Assembly (NCBI RefSeq): GCF_007751715.1
Contig: NZ_CP036292.1
Location: forward strand, 5,401,339 to 5,465,338
Length of the DNA stretch: 64,000 bases
Direction: 5' to 3'
Source: Rosistilla oblonga
Lineage (GTDB): Bacteria; Planctomycetota; Planctomycetia; Pirellulales; Pirellulaceae
This document shows, in pieces, positions 47,701 through 56,302 of this stretch. The notes beneath the pieces are model-generated. The model saw nothing but the letters and a program-made list of their open reading frames with translations, ran no database searches and was not told the origin of the DNA. A program made the translations under genes and the position numbers. Position 1 is the stretch's first letter. Each line of letters starts with the position of its first letter.

Positions 47701-48792
47701 GTTTTCAGTCATCACGCGAGCTGTCTCACGCAGGTAGCCCGAACCGGCAGTCGCCAGGTACAGCCCATTGGTATCGTTGCTCTGCGTAACAAGCGAAGGC
47801 AGGAAGGCAAAGTCGGGGTTGCTCGGTTCGGCTTCCAGATCCCAAGTCAGATCGACCTGCTGGTCGCCAGCGACAGTGCGGACCACCAACGGTCCGGCGG
47901 TATCGCCTTCGAAGCGACCGATCAAAACCGAATCGCGATCGGTTCGCAGCGGCGGCAAGCGATCGCCATGAGCGCTGATAAAACCTTCGGGGAGCGTAGC
48001 CGATTGAATCCACAGCGGCGAATGGCTGGCAGCGTCTGCCAACATCGTCCCCATCTGTTGCGGCGTCGCTTTGGAATCGTCGGATTGGATCAACGTGACG
48101 CCACCGGTTTGGTTGGCGATCGAAGCGAGCAGTTGAACGTTTGTGGTCGGACCAATCGCCAGCGAATGTACCGCGATCTGATTGCTTCGCAGCGAGTCGG
48201 CGATCTTTCCAAACGCCTCGGCGTCGAGAACGTCGCCAATCGAACTGCCGTCGCCGACGTAGACCATCGAACGATGGCCGCTCTGCGGTGCCAGCATCGC
48301 ATCAGCGGTTCGCAAGGCAGCCGCCAAATCGGTGTTGCCCAGAGGCAAGCGATTGGAAAGGTTCTTGATCGCCTTGGTCGTTGTTTCCGAACCCGGCTTG
48401 GCGAATCGATCGCTCAACGGAGTCGCTTTCACGTCGACGGCGACGATGCTGACGGCGACTTCCGGATCCAATCCAGCCAGGACCGAACGGACCGCGTCGA
48501 GCGTTTGGTTGCGATAATAGCCGGATTGGCTAGCCGAGGTGTCGACCACCACGACCACGCTGCGCGGCCCCTTAGTGACCGAGTCGAGCTGTTGCTGATT
48601 CAGTTGAGGAGTGACGCTGATCGCGAAATAACCGTCTCCGGCTGGAGTCTGGTAGGTCGCTAGACGACTGTTGGGCTCTGGCGATTCAGCCGAAGCGAGC
48701 CCGCTGGTCAACGTGATCGCCAGCATCAACATCCCCAGTCGCGCCAGCTTGGGGTGGCGAAGGATTCGTTGGATTGGGCAGAGGATTTCCAT
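44707..48792 (-). CDS. Large secreted VWA protein with secretin-N-like domain and Gly/Met tract
   Basis: A 1361-residue exported protein from ATG 48792, with GGGAGACC upstream. A signal peptide (LARLGMLMLAITLTSGLASAE) is followed by a VWA domain with MIDAS VVVDTSASQSG (about residues 75-230). A TPR-like and coiled-coil region covers about residues 370-650. Near 680-780 is a segment like secretin N/STN (LENVVDILKQKHSIPIVIDLRALDDLG, then MIKDEVLQITTPDAAE). A low-complexity tract of GGGM and GG units lies at about 785-835. TPR-like helices follow, and the C-terminal 150 residues end in another Gly-rich tail. A structural surface role is possible. No ligand or partner is shown by context. Confidence 0.85.
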   Translation of the reverse strand: MEILCPIQRILRHPKLARLGMLMLAITLTSGLASAESPEPNSRLATYQTPAGDGYFAISVTPQLNQQQLDSVTKGPRSVVVVVDTSASQSGYYRNQTLDAVRSVLAGLDPEVAVSIVAVDVKATPLSDRFAKPGSETTTKAIKNLSNRLPLGNTDLAAALRTADAMLAPQSGHRSMVYVGDGSSIGDVLDAEAFGKIADSLRSNQIAVHSLAIGPTTNVQLLASIANQTGGVTLIQSDDSKATPQQMGTMLADAASHSPLWIQSATLPEGFISAHGDRLPPLRTDRDSVLIGRFEGDTAGPLVVRTVAGDQQVDLTWDLEAEPSNPDFAFLPSLVTQSNDTNGLYLATAGSGYLRETARVMTENADQLAKAGALALKRGELKGAAAVAEMALSIDPNNPQALTVSNLASDQTKLTAQIVDAEGSGLLDPQAPGIRPDPLEAPSVLMDVVEAERAQAVGRTRAEVRAQLKAARQRLSQDPTGVAASLKILLDSVQAEPDLDVRVRDELAAQIVSAIQVAGRSEVRYSETQERQQEIKAQAATTERLLQETFRHEARVKTLVDQFSSLMRENRTSEAVFEVAPQVEELEPDTVISNAMKTQGHMVHNYRRWKKAQSMRQRNFVDSLLLNEEAFVPFVDDPPLQYTDAETWQRMSRRRLDRYGAIELTGNNAAERRIYKALNDDTELKFIDEPLENVVDILKQKHSIPIVIDLRALDDLGLTPDIPVTKNLESVSLRSGLRLLLQDLDLTYMIKDEVLQITTPDAAETNLVTKVYPVGDLVVPVIQLGGGGMGGGMGGGGGFGGGMGGGGMGGGMGGGMGGGMGGGMGGGMGGMGGGGMFAVPDEVRLSEKATSTQTAATPATAETESENTPLVVELNQLIKVEPSEGQTEAEAWDQYFADLSFADDRQRAIHDSRLRMTIRQGLRRAEKADEAGDAEKTKLEFQRICDIVGAALRQGHAQSWMYHGLALALQGTGADQSEVERAVLSAADFAETTDDLLNVARHMNQMDMQARAIELCKKAAQLDPYKSEAYLMGLGIARQTDDLAGISWACAGVLRQAWPESLQHIEDKARLTARSTYQRLLEEGRVMEAKQFENSVSDSVVRDCVVRVSWTGQADIDLLVEEPSGTVCSLQSPRSAGGGVLLGDSFSGDEPSVAGYSESYVCPEGFSGEYRILLRRVWGNVSTGHVTVDVITDVGRPEQHYFRRQIPLTEQNALITFQVQDGRRKQPVAEAKLVDLREQQAKINRNILAQQSAGAPVDLRSAADYYRDLALSGGNRGRNPFLRNGAVGFRPDITLLPEGASLQVLGIISADRRYVRITPGPFFSQIGDVTTFNFVTGDEGTGTGGGGDAFGGGGVGGGGQL

Positions 48793-49322
48793 GCGCGGGG
48801 TCTCCCGATGACCTTGCAGAAGAGAGGTGGTGTCGAAGTGTTTTTTCGTGGCATCGCCGATCGGTGCTAATGCGACCAATCGGTTTAGATAAGCTTGAGG
48901 GGAGGCAGCGGATATCCGCGCCCCGTTCGATTCTATTCTGACCATTGCCACACTTCCAAGAAAAAAGCCAACTTGTCGCAATCTGTAGCGCTGCATTTCG
49001 CTGCAACAACGGTTGTTGCAAGTTGCAACAGTTGTAGCGGTGCAGCGGAAAAGTGGCCGCATTTTCGCTGCCGACTCTCCATAGAGTAGTTAAAGCAAAT
49101 GGAATGCCAAACGGATTTCCGCCCGCGGTCATCCGCTGACGCCGCAGTTTGGGCCCGCGACAGGGGAAACCACACTCACGCCAGATAGTTGATAAAGCGA
49201 TCGATTCCTCCGTTTTGTATCTGATATAATGTGCGACTCCACGCCTCCCCCCGCCGACTTGGGGACATCCCCACCGTCGGCTAGGTCGATCGAAATCCTC
49301 CGCCCTCAACAAAGGATGACTG
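48793..49322. other. Divergent promoter region of VWA and DUF1501 genes
   Basis: No gene. It holds a symmetric site at 49002-49020 and several copies of TTGCAAC-like and TGTAGCG sequences between 48983 and 49040. Confidence 0.45.
49002..49020. promoter_or_regulatory. Palindromic operator candidate
   Basis: TGCAACAAC and GTTGTTGCA flank a single G. A half-related TTGCAAC follows at 49023-49029. Its place in a divergent intergenic region makes a regulator site plausible. Confidence 0.4.
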
Positions 49323-50792
49323 ATGCTGTCGATTAAAGGTGCCGCTGGCAAAGACCTCTGCGATCCCAGCTTGAAGCGATCGCGACGCGACGTCCTTCGG
49401 ATCGGCGGATCGGGAATGCTGGGCCTCTCCCTCGGGTCGATGTTGAACCTGCAGGCGCAAGCTTCGGAAACGCCGCTCGGTGGCGGACCGGGGTGGGGCA
49501 AAGCGAAGTCGGTGATTCTGGTCTACCTGCAAGGAGGGCCCAGCCAACTGGACCTGTGGGACCCGAAAGAGAACGTTCCCGACAACGTTCGCAGCGTTTT
49601 TAAGCCGATCAGCACCAAGATTCCCGGGATCCAATTCACCGAGAACCTGCCGAGATTAGCTCAATTGAACGATCGTTTTACGATGATTCGTTCGATGAGC
49701 TACACGCCTAACGGTTTGTTCAACCATACCGCCGCGATCTATCAAATGATGACCGGCTACACGACCGATAAGGTCAGCCCGTCGGGGCAGCTGGAACCGC
49801 CGAGCCCGAAGGACTTCCCCAACTTTGGGTCGAATCTAATCCGCCTGCGGCCCGTCGACGAACCGATGCTGCCGTTTGTCATGTTGCCTCGCCCACTGCA
49901 GGAATCAAACGTCGTCGGCAAAGGCGGATCGGCCGGCTTCCTCGGCAAATCGTACGATCCCTACACGCTGTATCCATCGGGGGACGACATGGATATGGAG
50001 AAGATGAGCCGGATCAAAATCGACGACCTGATGTTGCGGCCGGAGGTCTTTAGCGTTCGCTTGCAGCGGCGAGCTCGATTGCGCGATCTGATCAATCAAC
50101 AGATGCCAACGATCAACAAAGCTGTCGAGTCTTACGAATTGGACGAATATTACGATCGTGCCCTCTCGTTGATCGTGTCGGGGCGGGCTCGCGAGGCGTT
50201 CGATCTGGCCTCCGAACCCGTTGCCCTTCGAGAACGCTACGGCCAAAACACGTTTGGGCAGAGCTGCCTGCTGGCGCGGCGATTGGTCGAAGCGGGGACC
50301 CGCGTCGTGGAGGTCATCTGGCCCAAAGTCGCCAACAGCGACAACCACTCCTGGGATCAACACAGCGGACTTTCGAAACGCATGAAAGACCAGTCGGCAC
50401 CGATGTTTGACGCCGGTTTTTCCTCGCTGATCGAAGATCTCGACGATCGCGGCCTGCTCGACGAAACGCTTGTCGTGGGCGTTGGCGAATTCGGCCGCAG
50501 CCCGCAGCGAGGCGTTAGCACCAGCGGCAACAACAACAGCGCCGACGGACGCGATCACTGGCCTTATTGCTACACCTGCGTCCTCGCTGGAGCGGGGATT
50601 CGCCGCGGCTACGTTCACGGCAAAAGCGACAAGACGGCGTCCGCTCCACTGGAAGATCCCGTCCATCCGGGCGAACTACTGGCGAGCATCTATCACAGCT
50701 TCGCCATCCACCCCGAAACGATGGTCTACAACCACCTGAATCAGCCCCGCGAACTGGTCAAAGCTCAAGCGGTAACCAAGCTGTATTCGTAG
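49323..50792 (+). CDS. DUF1501 family protein with Tat-like signal
   Basis: A 489-residue protein of the DUF1501 family, related to alkaline-phosphatase-fold sulfatases. The N-terminus [22 protein letters not shown] is a twin-arginine-type signal. Then come [32 protein letters not shown], the catalytic-fold His/Asp regions [12 protein letters not shown] and [30 protein letters not shown], and the C-terminal LYHSF-like IYHSFAIHP. Many planctomycete copies lie beside DUF1549/DUF1553 genes, but none are here. ATG 49323 has AAAGGA upstream. Confidence 0.92.
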   Translation: MLSIKGAAGKDLCDPSLKRSRRDVLRIGGSGMLGLSLGSMLNLQAQASETPLGGGPGWGKAKSVILVYLQGGPSQLDLWDPKENVPDNVRSVFKPISTKIPGIQFTENLPRLAQLNDRFTMIRSMSYTPNGLFNHTAAIYQMMTGYTTDKVSPSGQLEPPSPKDFPNFGSNLIRLRPVDEPMLPFVMLPRPLQESNVVGKGGSAGFLGKSYDPYTLYPSGDDMDMEKMSRIKIDDLMLRPEVFSVRLQRRARLRDLINQQMPTINKAVESYELDEYYDRALSLIVSGRAREAFDLASEPVALRERYGQNTFGQSCLLARRLVEAGTRVVEVIWPKVANSDNHSWDQHSGLSKRMKDQSAPMFDAGFSSLIEDLDDRGLLDETLVVGVGEFGRSPQRGVSTSGNNNSADGRDHWPYCYTCVLAGAGIRRGYVHGKSDKTASAPLEDPVHPGELLASIYHSFAIHPETMVYNHLNQPRELVKAQAVTKLYS

Positions 50793-50812
50793 ACCTCTTG
50801 GCGTCTGGTGGT

Positions 50813-50875
50813 GACGCGGTTCGGGCCGCGTCCTCATTAAGTTAAGCAACGGCACGTGGGCCGCGCCGCGTTGCC
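50813..50875. repeat. Two small GC-rich hairpins
   Basis: GACGCGG/CCGCGTC at 50813-50832, and a longer imperfect hairpin with GCAACG/CGTTGC ends at 50846-50875. They lie just after the DUF1501 stop. No T-run follows, so these are probably repeats. Confidence 0.4.
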
Positions 50876-50902
50876 ACCGCCATCAACACCACTGCCGGGC
50901 GG

Positions 50903-51256
50903 CTATTTGTCCGACCAGACCGCCAACTCATTCCCGCTCGGTTCGGTGAACTGGAAGCGGCGGCCTCCGGGGAAGCTGAAAATCGGCTTGACCACGGTCC
51001 CTCCCGCCTGCTCCACCTTCGCCTGCGTCGCCTCCAACGAATCGCTGTAAAACACGATCAAAGCCGAACCAAGCTCCGCATTCGCTGCCAACTCGGCTTG
51101 ATAGAAGCCGCCATCGAGACCTTGATCGGAGAAGGCCGTATATTGGGGGCCGTAATCGACAAACGTCCACCCAAAGGCGGCGGTGAAAAACGCTTTTGTC
51201 GCCGCGAGATCGCGGGAGGGGAACTCTACGTAGTTGATTTTTTCGTGCCGGTTCAT
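50903..51256 (-). CDS. VOC-family (glyoxalase/bleomycin resistance-like) protein
   Basis: A 117-residue vicinal-oxygen-chelate fold protein. It starts MNRHEKINYVEFPSRDLAATKAFFTAAFGWTFVDYGPQYTAF, typical of the first beta-alpha-beta-beta unit, and the second unit runs LIVFYSDSLEATQAKVEQAGGTVVKPIFSFPGGRRFQFTEPSGNELAVW. These proteins may be lyases or resistance proteins. The ligand is unknown. ATG 51256 has AAGGA five bases upstream. Confidence 0.9.
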   Translation of the reverse strand: MNRHEKINYVEFPSRDLAATKAFFTAAFGWTFVDYGPQYTAFSDQGLDGGFYQAELAANAELGSALIVFYSDSLEATQAKVEQAGGTVVKPIFSFPGGRRFQFTEPSGNELAVWSDK

Positions 51257-51397
51257 CGCAGTCCTTCGAAAACAGGGATTCATGAATCGGCTGAATTCTA
51301 AACCGAGCGGCGGGATTGCGAAGCTGCCGAGCGAACCTTCTGGGCAGCAGCCCCCCCTCTTTTGATTGCTGGCAAACGTTTTTCACTCGATGCCAAC

Positions 51398-51431
51398 AAA
51401 AAAACGGGCCGTCAAAAATGACAACCCGTTT
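51398..51431 (-). terminator. Terminator of the Cys-rich repeat gene
   Basis: Minus-strand stem AAACGGG/CCCGTTT (plus 51402-51408 and 51425-51431) with an inner GTCA/TGAC pair, ending in a T-run (plus A-run 51398-51404). Confidence 0.8.
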
Positions 51432-51505
51432 ACGTTGTTTGATAATCTGCGCCGCGTCGATCGACTCGGCAGCAAACTGCGTCTGCGAAGACGCTTGCAG
51501 CAAAA

Positions 51506-51901
51506 CTAGTTGCAGCAAACTGGTGCTGGGCAGCAAACTGGCTTGCAAGCCTTCTTAGCAGCGATCTTAGCACGGATGCGTGCGAACAGACCTGGCTTCT
51601 TGCAAGGATCGCAGCAAGGAGCTGGTTCGCAGCAAACTGGTGCTGGCTCGCAGCAAACTGGTGCTGGCTCGCAGCAAACTGGAGCTGGTTCGCAGCAAAC
51701 TGGTGCTGGAGCGCAGCATACTGGAGCTGGTTCGCAGCAAACTGGTGCTGGTTCGCAGCAAACTGGAGCTGTTTCGCAGCAAACTGGTGCTGGAGCGCAG
51801 CACTTCTTAGCCTTCAGGCGGCCGAACAGGCCAGCTTCAGCTTCAGTAGCGGTGAACGAGATCAAAGTCGCAACAACACATACAGCAAGAATTGAACGCA
51901 T
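51506..51901 (-). CDS. Secreted Cys/Pro heptad-repeat protein
   Basis: A 131-residue protein. A signal peptide (SILAVCVVATLISFTATEAEAG) is followed by GLFGRLKAKK, then about eight tandem heptads of the form CC-x-x-APV (x mostly E and P), a second basic block (LFARIRAKIAAKKACK) and a closing CCPAPVCCN. About 23 Cys in 131 residues. It is probably exported and rich in disulfides or metal-binding thiols. ATG 51901 fits GGAGAG at 51911-51916, which overlaps the possible ATG 51916. A sigma-70-like promoter and a terminator bracket it, so it is a monocistronic gene, likely well expressed. Confidence 0.8.
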   Translation of the reverse strand: MRSILAVCVVATLISFTATEAEAGLFGRLKAKKCCAPAPVCCETAPVCCEPAPVCCEPAPVCCAPAPVCCEPAPVCCEPAPVCCEPAPVCCEPAPCCDPCKKPGLFARIRAKIAAKKACKPVCCPAPVCCN

Positions 51902-51948
51902 CGTAAGTCTCTCCATGGAGTTTTTTAAAGGAAGGTGGGTTCACGCAG

Positions 51949-51976
51949 AGTTTACCGCTTGCAAACACAAGGTCAA
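51949..51976 (-). promoter_or_regulatory. Promoter of the Cys-rich repeat gene
   Basis: Minus strand TTGACC (plus 51971-51976), 16-base spacer, TAAACT (51949-51954). About 50 bases before the start codon. Confidence 0.5.
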
Positions 51977-52491
51977 CTAGGTGGCATGCGTAGTTTTAGA
52001 TAAATATGGACTTTAGGTTGGTCCTAAGCATTCAAACGATTCCAACCAATGCCCCGATTTTGCGACTTGCGGCGAACCATTACTATTAGAAAGCTGGCAG
52101 AATGCGTCATTGCCGGGGCCAGCGATCGCGGTTGACCCCAATTCTGCAAATCCGTAACTTTAGGATATGTCGATATTTACGGTCCACGTCTCCCTAAAAG
52201 ACGTCGGGCACCCGTGGTGTCGTAATTCGTTGCAGCGGTGGTTTGCAGCCAGAGTCACGCTCGATCGGTAGCAACTCCACCGCCAAATGTACACGTTTGA
52301 GCGGACGCGTACGAATCAAACAAAAAAATTAATACTAGAGATAGTTGTAGTCGCTTCCTTGCGGTGAAATAGGTTCCGCGATTCCGTTGGATTGGGATGT
52401 CCATTAAGAAGTAGCGAGAGGAATCGCCTGCAACCGCCTGCCGCACGACGGCAAGCGCAGGGATGATTGACACGACTGGATTAGGAATACG
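51977..52491. other. Non-coding region upstream of secA
   Basis: No gene recognised. A 72-residue minus-strand frame at 52255-52473 has no ribosome site or hit-like motif. A-rich patches near 52315-52335 may belong to the secA promoter, but no clear boxes. Confidence 0.35.
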
Positions 52492-55400
52492 ATGGCAATA
52501 TTGGAACGCATCTGGGAATTACTCGGCGTTATCTTCGGCGGCCTATTGGGCATGGTCGAGCGTGGTGCGACGGCGGTATTCGGATCGCAGAACGCCCGTC
52601 AGCTGAAAAAGCTGACTGCTCGCGTCGAACAGATAAATGCGTTGGAACCGAAATACCAGTCGATGAGCGACGAGGAGCTGCGCGAACAGACTCAACTGTT
52701 CCGCAACCGCTTGCGCGCTGGCGAAACTCTCGACGACATTCTGGAAGAAGCGTTTGCGGTCTGCCGCGAAGGGGGCAAGCGCTGGTTGAACATGCGTCAC
52801 TACGACGTACAGATGATCGGTGGTATGGTGCTGCACTCCGGTGCGATCGCCGAAATGGTCACCGGTGAAGGAAAGACTCTCGTCGCCACGCTCCCGTGTT
52901 ACCTCAACGCCTTGGAGGGCAAAGGGGTCCACGTGATCACAGTCAACGATTATCTGGCTCGCCGCGATATGGAGTGGATGGCTCCGCTGTACATGGGCTT
53001 GGGGCTGACGATCGGTACGATCCAAGGCGGGATGAGCACCAGCGCTCGCCAGGCAGCTTACGCGTGTGACATCACTTACGGCACGAACAACGAATTTGGC
53101 TTCGATTACCTCCGCGACAACATGCGTCCGGCGGCGCGCGGCGACGATCGCTTCCCGAAAGAGATGCAGCAGAGCCAGGGCCCACTGAACTATGCGATCA
53201 TCGATGAGGTCGACAATATCTTGATCGACGAGGCGCGAACGCCGTTGATCATCTCCGGCCCAGCGCACACCGATCCGCAGAAATACGCCGAAGCGAATCG
53301 GATCGCCAAGCAATTGCAGAAGGAATTGCACTTCACGGTCAACGAGAAGGATCACTCCGTCACGCTCAGCGACGAAGGCGTTCGCGAAGCGGAGAAACTG
53401 GCTGGCGTGGAAAGCTTCTACACCGCTGGCAACATGGAATGGCCGCACTTGATCGACAATTCGCTCAAGGCGCTGCACCTCTATAAACGCGACGTCAACT
53501 ACGTCGTCAAAGATGGTCAGATCGTGATCGTCGATGAATTCACCGGTCGTCTGATGGAAGGCCGTCAGTGGTCCGACGGATTGCACCAATCGGTCGAAGC
53601 CAAAGAGGGTGTGCGAATCAAAGAAGAAACGCAGACGATGGCGACCATCACGCTGCAAAACTTCTTCAAGCTGTACAACAAACTCTCGGGTATGACCGGT
53701 ACGGCGATGACCGAAGCCAACGAGTTCTGGAAGATCTACCACTTGGACGTGGTCGAGATTCCAACAAACCGTGTGCTCAAGCGAATCGAAAATCCCGACG
53801 TGATCTACATGTCCGAACGCGAGAAGTACGAAGCGGTTGCCCAAGAGATCGAACGCGCCGCCAAGTGGGACATCCTTGAAATGAAGGATGGCTCGGAAGT
53901 TTGGGGCACGATCCAGTCTGAGAACGACTCCGAAATCAGCATCATCGTCAAGGGCGAGAAGAACAAACAGAGCGTGCCGCGCGAGAAGATCGAATCGATC
54001 GAACGCTCCGGCCGCCCCGTCCTGGTTGGCACCGTGTCGATCGAAAAGAGCGAGCGACTGGGCAGCCTGCTCGAACGCCGTGGCATCAAGCACGAAGTCT
54101 TGAACGCTAAACAGCACAAGCGCGAAGCTGAGATCGTCGCTCAAGCGGGTCGATTGGGAGCCGTCACGATCGCGACCAACATGGCGGGTCGTGGTACCGA
54201 CATCATCCTCGGTGGTAACCCCGAGACGATGGCATGGGCTCAACTGCAAGACAAATACCCGACACGCCTGGAAGTCCCCAAAGAAGAATGGGATGCGTTG
54301 GTCGGTGAGATTCAAGAACGCGAGAAGATGAAGGAAGCGGCCGAAGAGGTGCGGACGCGTGGCGGACTGATGGTGATCGGTACCGAACGACACGAATCCC
54401 GCCGGATCGATCTCCAGTTGCGTGGTCGTTGCGGTCGTCAAGGCGACTTTGGCTCCAGCCGCTTCTTCCTGTCGCTTGAAGACGACCTGATGCGGATCTT
54501 CGCTGGCGATTGGGTCAAGAGCGTGATGGTCAAGCTTGGCATGACCGAAGGCGAAGCGATCGAAAGCGCGATGGTTTCCCGCCGGATCGCTTCGGCGCAG
54601 AAGAAGGTCGAAGAACGCAACTTTGAAATTCGTAAAAGCCTGCTCGAATACGACGAAGTCATGGATGAGCAGCGGAAGCGGGTCTACACCTACCGCCAAC
54701 AAATCCTCGATGGCGTCAGCTGCAGTGAATTGATCCTCTCGCAGATCAAGGGACAGGTCGATCATTACGTCGACATCCTGGCGTCGGAGCACTACGGTGC
54801 GGAATCGTTTGCGGCCTGGAGCGGTAGCCAATTGGGATGTCAGCTGGAACCAAAAGACTTCCGCAACATGGACTACCAGGCAGCCGAGCAGTACGCCAAG
54901 GATCAGGCCGAACGAGCCGCCGAAGCGATGGTGCTCGAAGCGGTCGAAGAGAACCTGCCTTACGAAGAGGACGAAGCCGACTGGAACTGGAACGCGTTGG
55001 TCAATTGGTGCAACACCAAATACGGAACCAACTATCGCGACAAGGATCTCAAGCAACTTGAACGCCGCGAGCTGGAAGAACAGCTGACCGATGCTGGTTG
55101 CAAAGCGATCGCGAAGGTCGACCTGTCGCCGGGCGAAATGTTCCTGGCCGCCGACTTTGGCCTGCAAACGATTGCCAACTGGGTCCGCGATAAGTTTGGC
55201 ATCGAGGTCACCGTCGACGAGATGCGAGACCTGGAATCCAAAGACATCAAAGCGTTATTGGTTCAACGCGCTCAACAAGCCTATTCGGTCAAAGAGGCTG
55301 AATACCCAATCCTGGCTGGGCTGTCGCGGTTCTGCGATAACTCCGGAGGCCAAAACCGAATCGATCGCGAAGGACTTGCGCTCTGGGCTCAAGACCGCTT

Positions 55401-56190
55401 TGGCGTCGAAGTGGCCGTCGAGGACCTGCGAAGCCTGCAGCGTGATGAACTGAAGCAATTGCTGGTCGATATCAGCAGCCGATCGAACGACCAAGCGGGA
55501 TCGCTACATTCGGATGCTCGCAAACGAGTCGAGGATCTGTTTGCCGGAGCCGACGCGGGAACAACAGCCACGATCGCCGCTGGCAGCGACGAATCGCTCG
55601 ATGCGTTGACGCAGTGGATGCACGAAGAACTGCGAGTGCGCCTGCCCAAGGACGAGATCGCACGGATGGACCGCGCAACGATGCTGCGGACCGTCGATGG
55701 CGCAGTCGACGAACGCTATCATCCCGAAATGCGACGGATGGAACGCCAGGTGTTGCTGAACATTGTCGACACCGCCTGGAAGGACCATCTGCTGGCGATG
55801 GATCATCTGCGCAGCAGCGTGTCGTTGAAAAGCTACGCCCAAATGGACCCCAAGGTCGAATACAAACGCGAAGGCATGCGATTGTTCGAAACCATGTGGA
55901 CCTCGATTGGCGAACGAACAACCGACCTGATCTTCCGCATGGAGAGCCTGAACGAAGATTTTGTTCGCAGTACGTTCATGGGAGCCCAGGAACGCCACGA
56001 CGATACGCCCAGCGGGATCGACGCGGGAGCCGACCAGGCAAACGAAGCGGCCAGCGCCAGCCAAGATGGCGACGCGAAGATCGAACCGGTTCGCAACCGT
56101 GGCGAAAAAATCCGCCCGAACGATAAGTGCCCCTGTGGCAGCGGCAAGAAATATAAGGCTTGCTGCAAGCGACATGGCACTTACGCCTAG
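52492..56190 (+). CDS. secA: Preprotein translocase ATPase SecA, enlarged
   Basis: SecA drives export through SecYEG. The 1232 residues exceed the usual 850-900. The motor is intact: Walker [25 protein letters not shown], Walker [52 protein letters not shown]. Two additions are visible: a 50-residue insert at about 455-506 in the second nucleotide-binding domain ([19 protein letters not shown] then [10 protein letters not shown], like a small beta-barrel), and about 300 residues at 770-1070 with five Trp-Gly motifs before the late helical wing ([17 protein letters not shown]). The C-terminus has the zinc motif [13 protein letters not shown]. Start is ATG 52492. It lies alone. Confidence 0.97.
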   Translation: MAILERIWELLGVIFGGLLGMVERGATAVFGSQNARQLKKLTARVEQINALEPKYQSMSDEELREQTQLFRNRLRAGETLDDILEEAFAVCREGGKRWLNMRHYDVQMIGGMVLHSGAIAEMVTGEGKTLVATLPCYLNALEGKGVHVITVNDYLARRDMEWMAPLYMGLGLTIGTIQGGMSTSARQAAYACDITYGTNNEFGFDYLRDNMRPAARGDDRFPKEMQQSQGPLNYAIIDEVDNILIDEARTPLIISGPAHTDPQKYAEANRIAKQLQKELHFTVNEKDHSVTLSDEGVREAEKLAGVESFYTAGNMEWPHLIDNSLKALHLYKRDVNYVVKDGQIVIVDEFTGRLMEGRQWSDGLHQSVEAKEGVRIKEETQTMATITLQNFFKLYNKLSGMTGTAMTEANEFWKIYHLDVVEIPTNRVLKRIENPDVIYMSEREKYEAVAQEIERAAKWDILEMKDGSEVWGTIQSENDSEISIIVKGEKNKQSVPREKIESIERSGRPVLVGTVSIEKSERLGSLLERRGIKHEVLNAKQHKREAEIVAQAGRLGAVTIATNMAGRGTDIILGGNPETMAWAQLQDKYPTRLEVPKEEWDALVGEIQEREKMKEAAEEVRTRGGLMVIGTERHESRRIDLQLRGRCGRQGDFGSSRFFLSLEDDLMRIFAGDWVKSVMVKLGMTEGEAIESAMVSRRIASAQKKVEERNFEIRKSLLEYDEVMDEQRKRVYTYRQQILDGVSCSELILSQIKGQVDHYVDILASEHYGAESFAAWSGSQLGCQLEPKDFRNMDYQAAEQYAKDQAERAAEAMVLEAVEENLPYEEDEADWNWNALVNWCNTKYGTNYRDKDLKQLERRELEEQLTDAGCKAIAKVDLSPGEMFLAADFGLQTIANWVRDKFGIEVTVDEMRDLESKDIKALLVQRAQQAYSVKEAEYPILAGLSRFCDNSGGQNRIDREGLALWAQDRFGVEVAVEDLRSLQRDELKQLLVDISSRSNDQAGSLHSDARKRVEDLFAGADAGTTATIAAGSDESLDALTQWMHEELRVRLPKDEIARMDRATMLRTVDGAVDERYHPEMRRMERQVLLNIVDTAWKDHLLAMDHLRSSVSLKSYAQMDPKVEYKREGMRLFETMWTSIGERTTDLIFRMESLNEDFVRSTFMGAQERHDDTPSGIDAGADQANEAASASQDGDAKIEPVRNRGEKIRPNDKCPCGSGKKYKACCKRHGTYA

Positions 56191-56302
56191 GTTGGGTATT
56201 GCGTTGCCGCAGCATTCCGTGGTTGAATCGTAGCGTCTTGGGGAACGCAGGAAGCGTTCACAATCCCTCTGACGCATGGCGGAACCTCGCAAGGATGCTG
56301 AG

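Noticed and set aside
45043-48663. Two long plus-strand frames (45043-47103 and 47362-48663) opposite the VWA gene
   Set aside because: His/Ala and Arg-rich antisense shadows, no start signal, no motifs.
51610-51805. CRISPR-like 21-bp tandem repeat
   Set aside because: In frame with the Cys-rich protein and without distinct spacers; it is coding repeat DNA.
52255-52473. 72-residue minus-strand frame upstream of secA
   Set aside because: Composition unlike neighbours, no start signal.
52543-55167. 874-residue minus-strand frame opposite secA
   Set aside because: Antisense shadow of a high-GC gene; secA motifs decide the strand.
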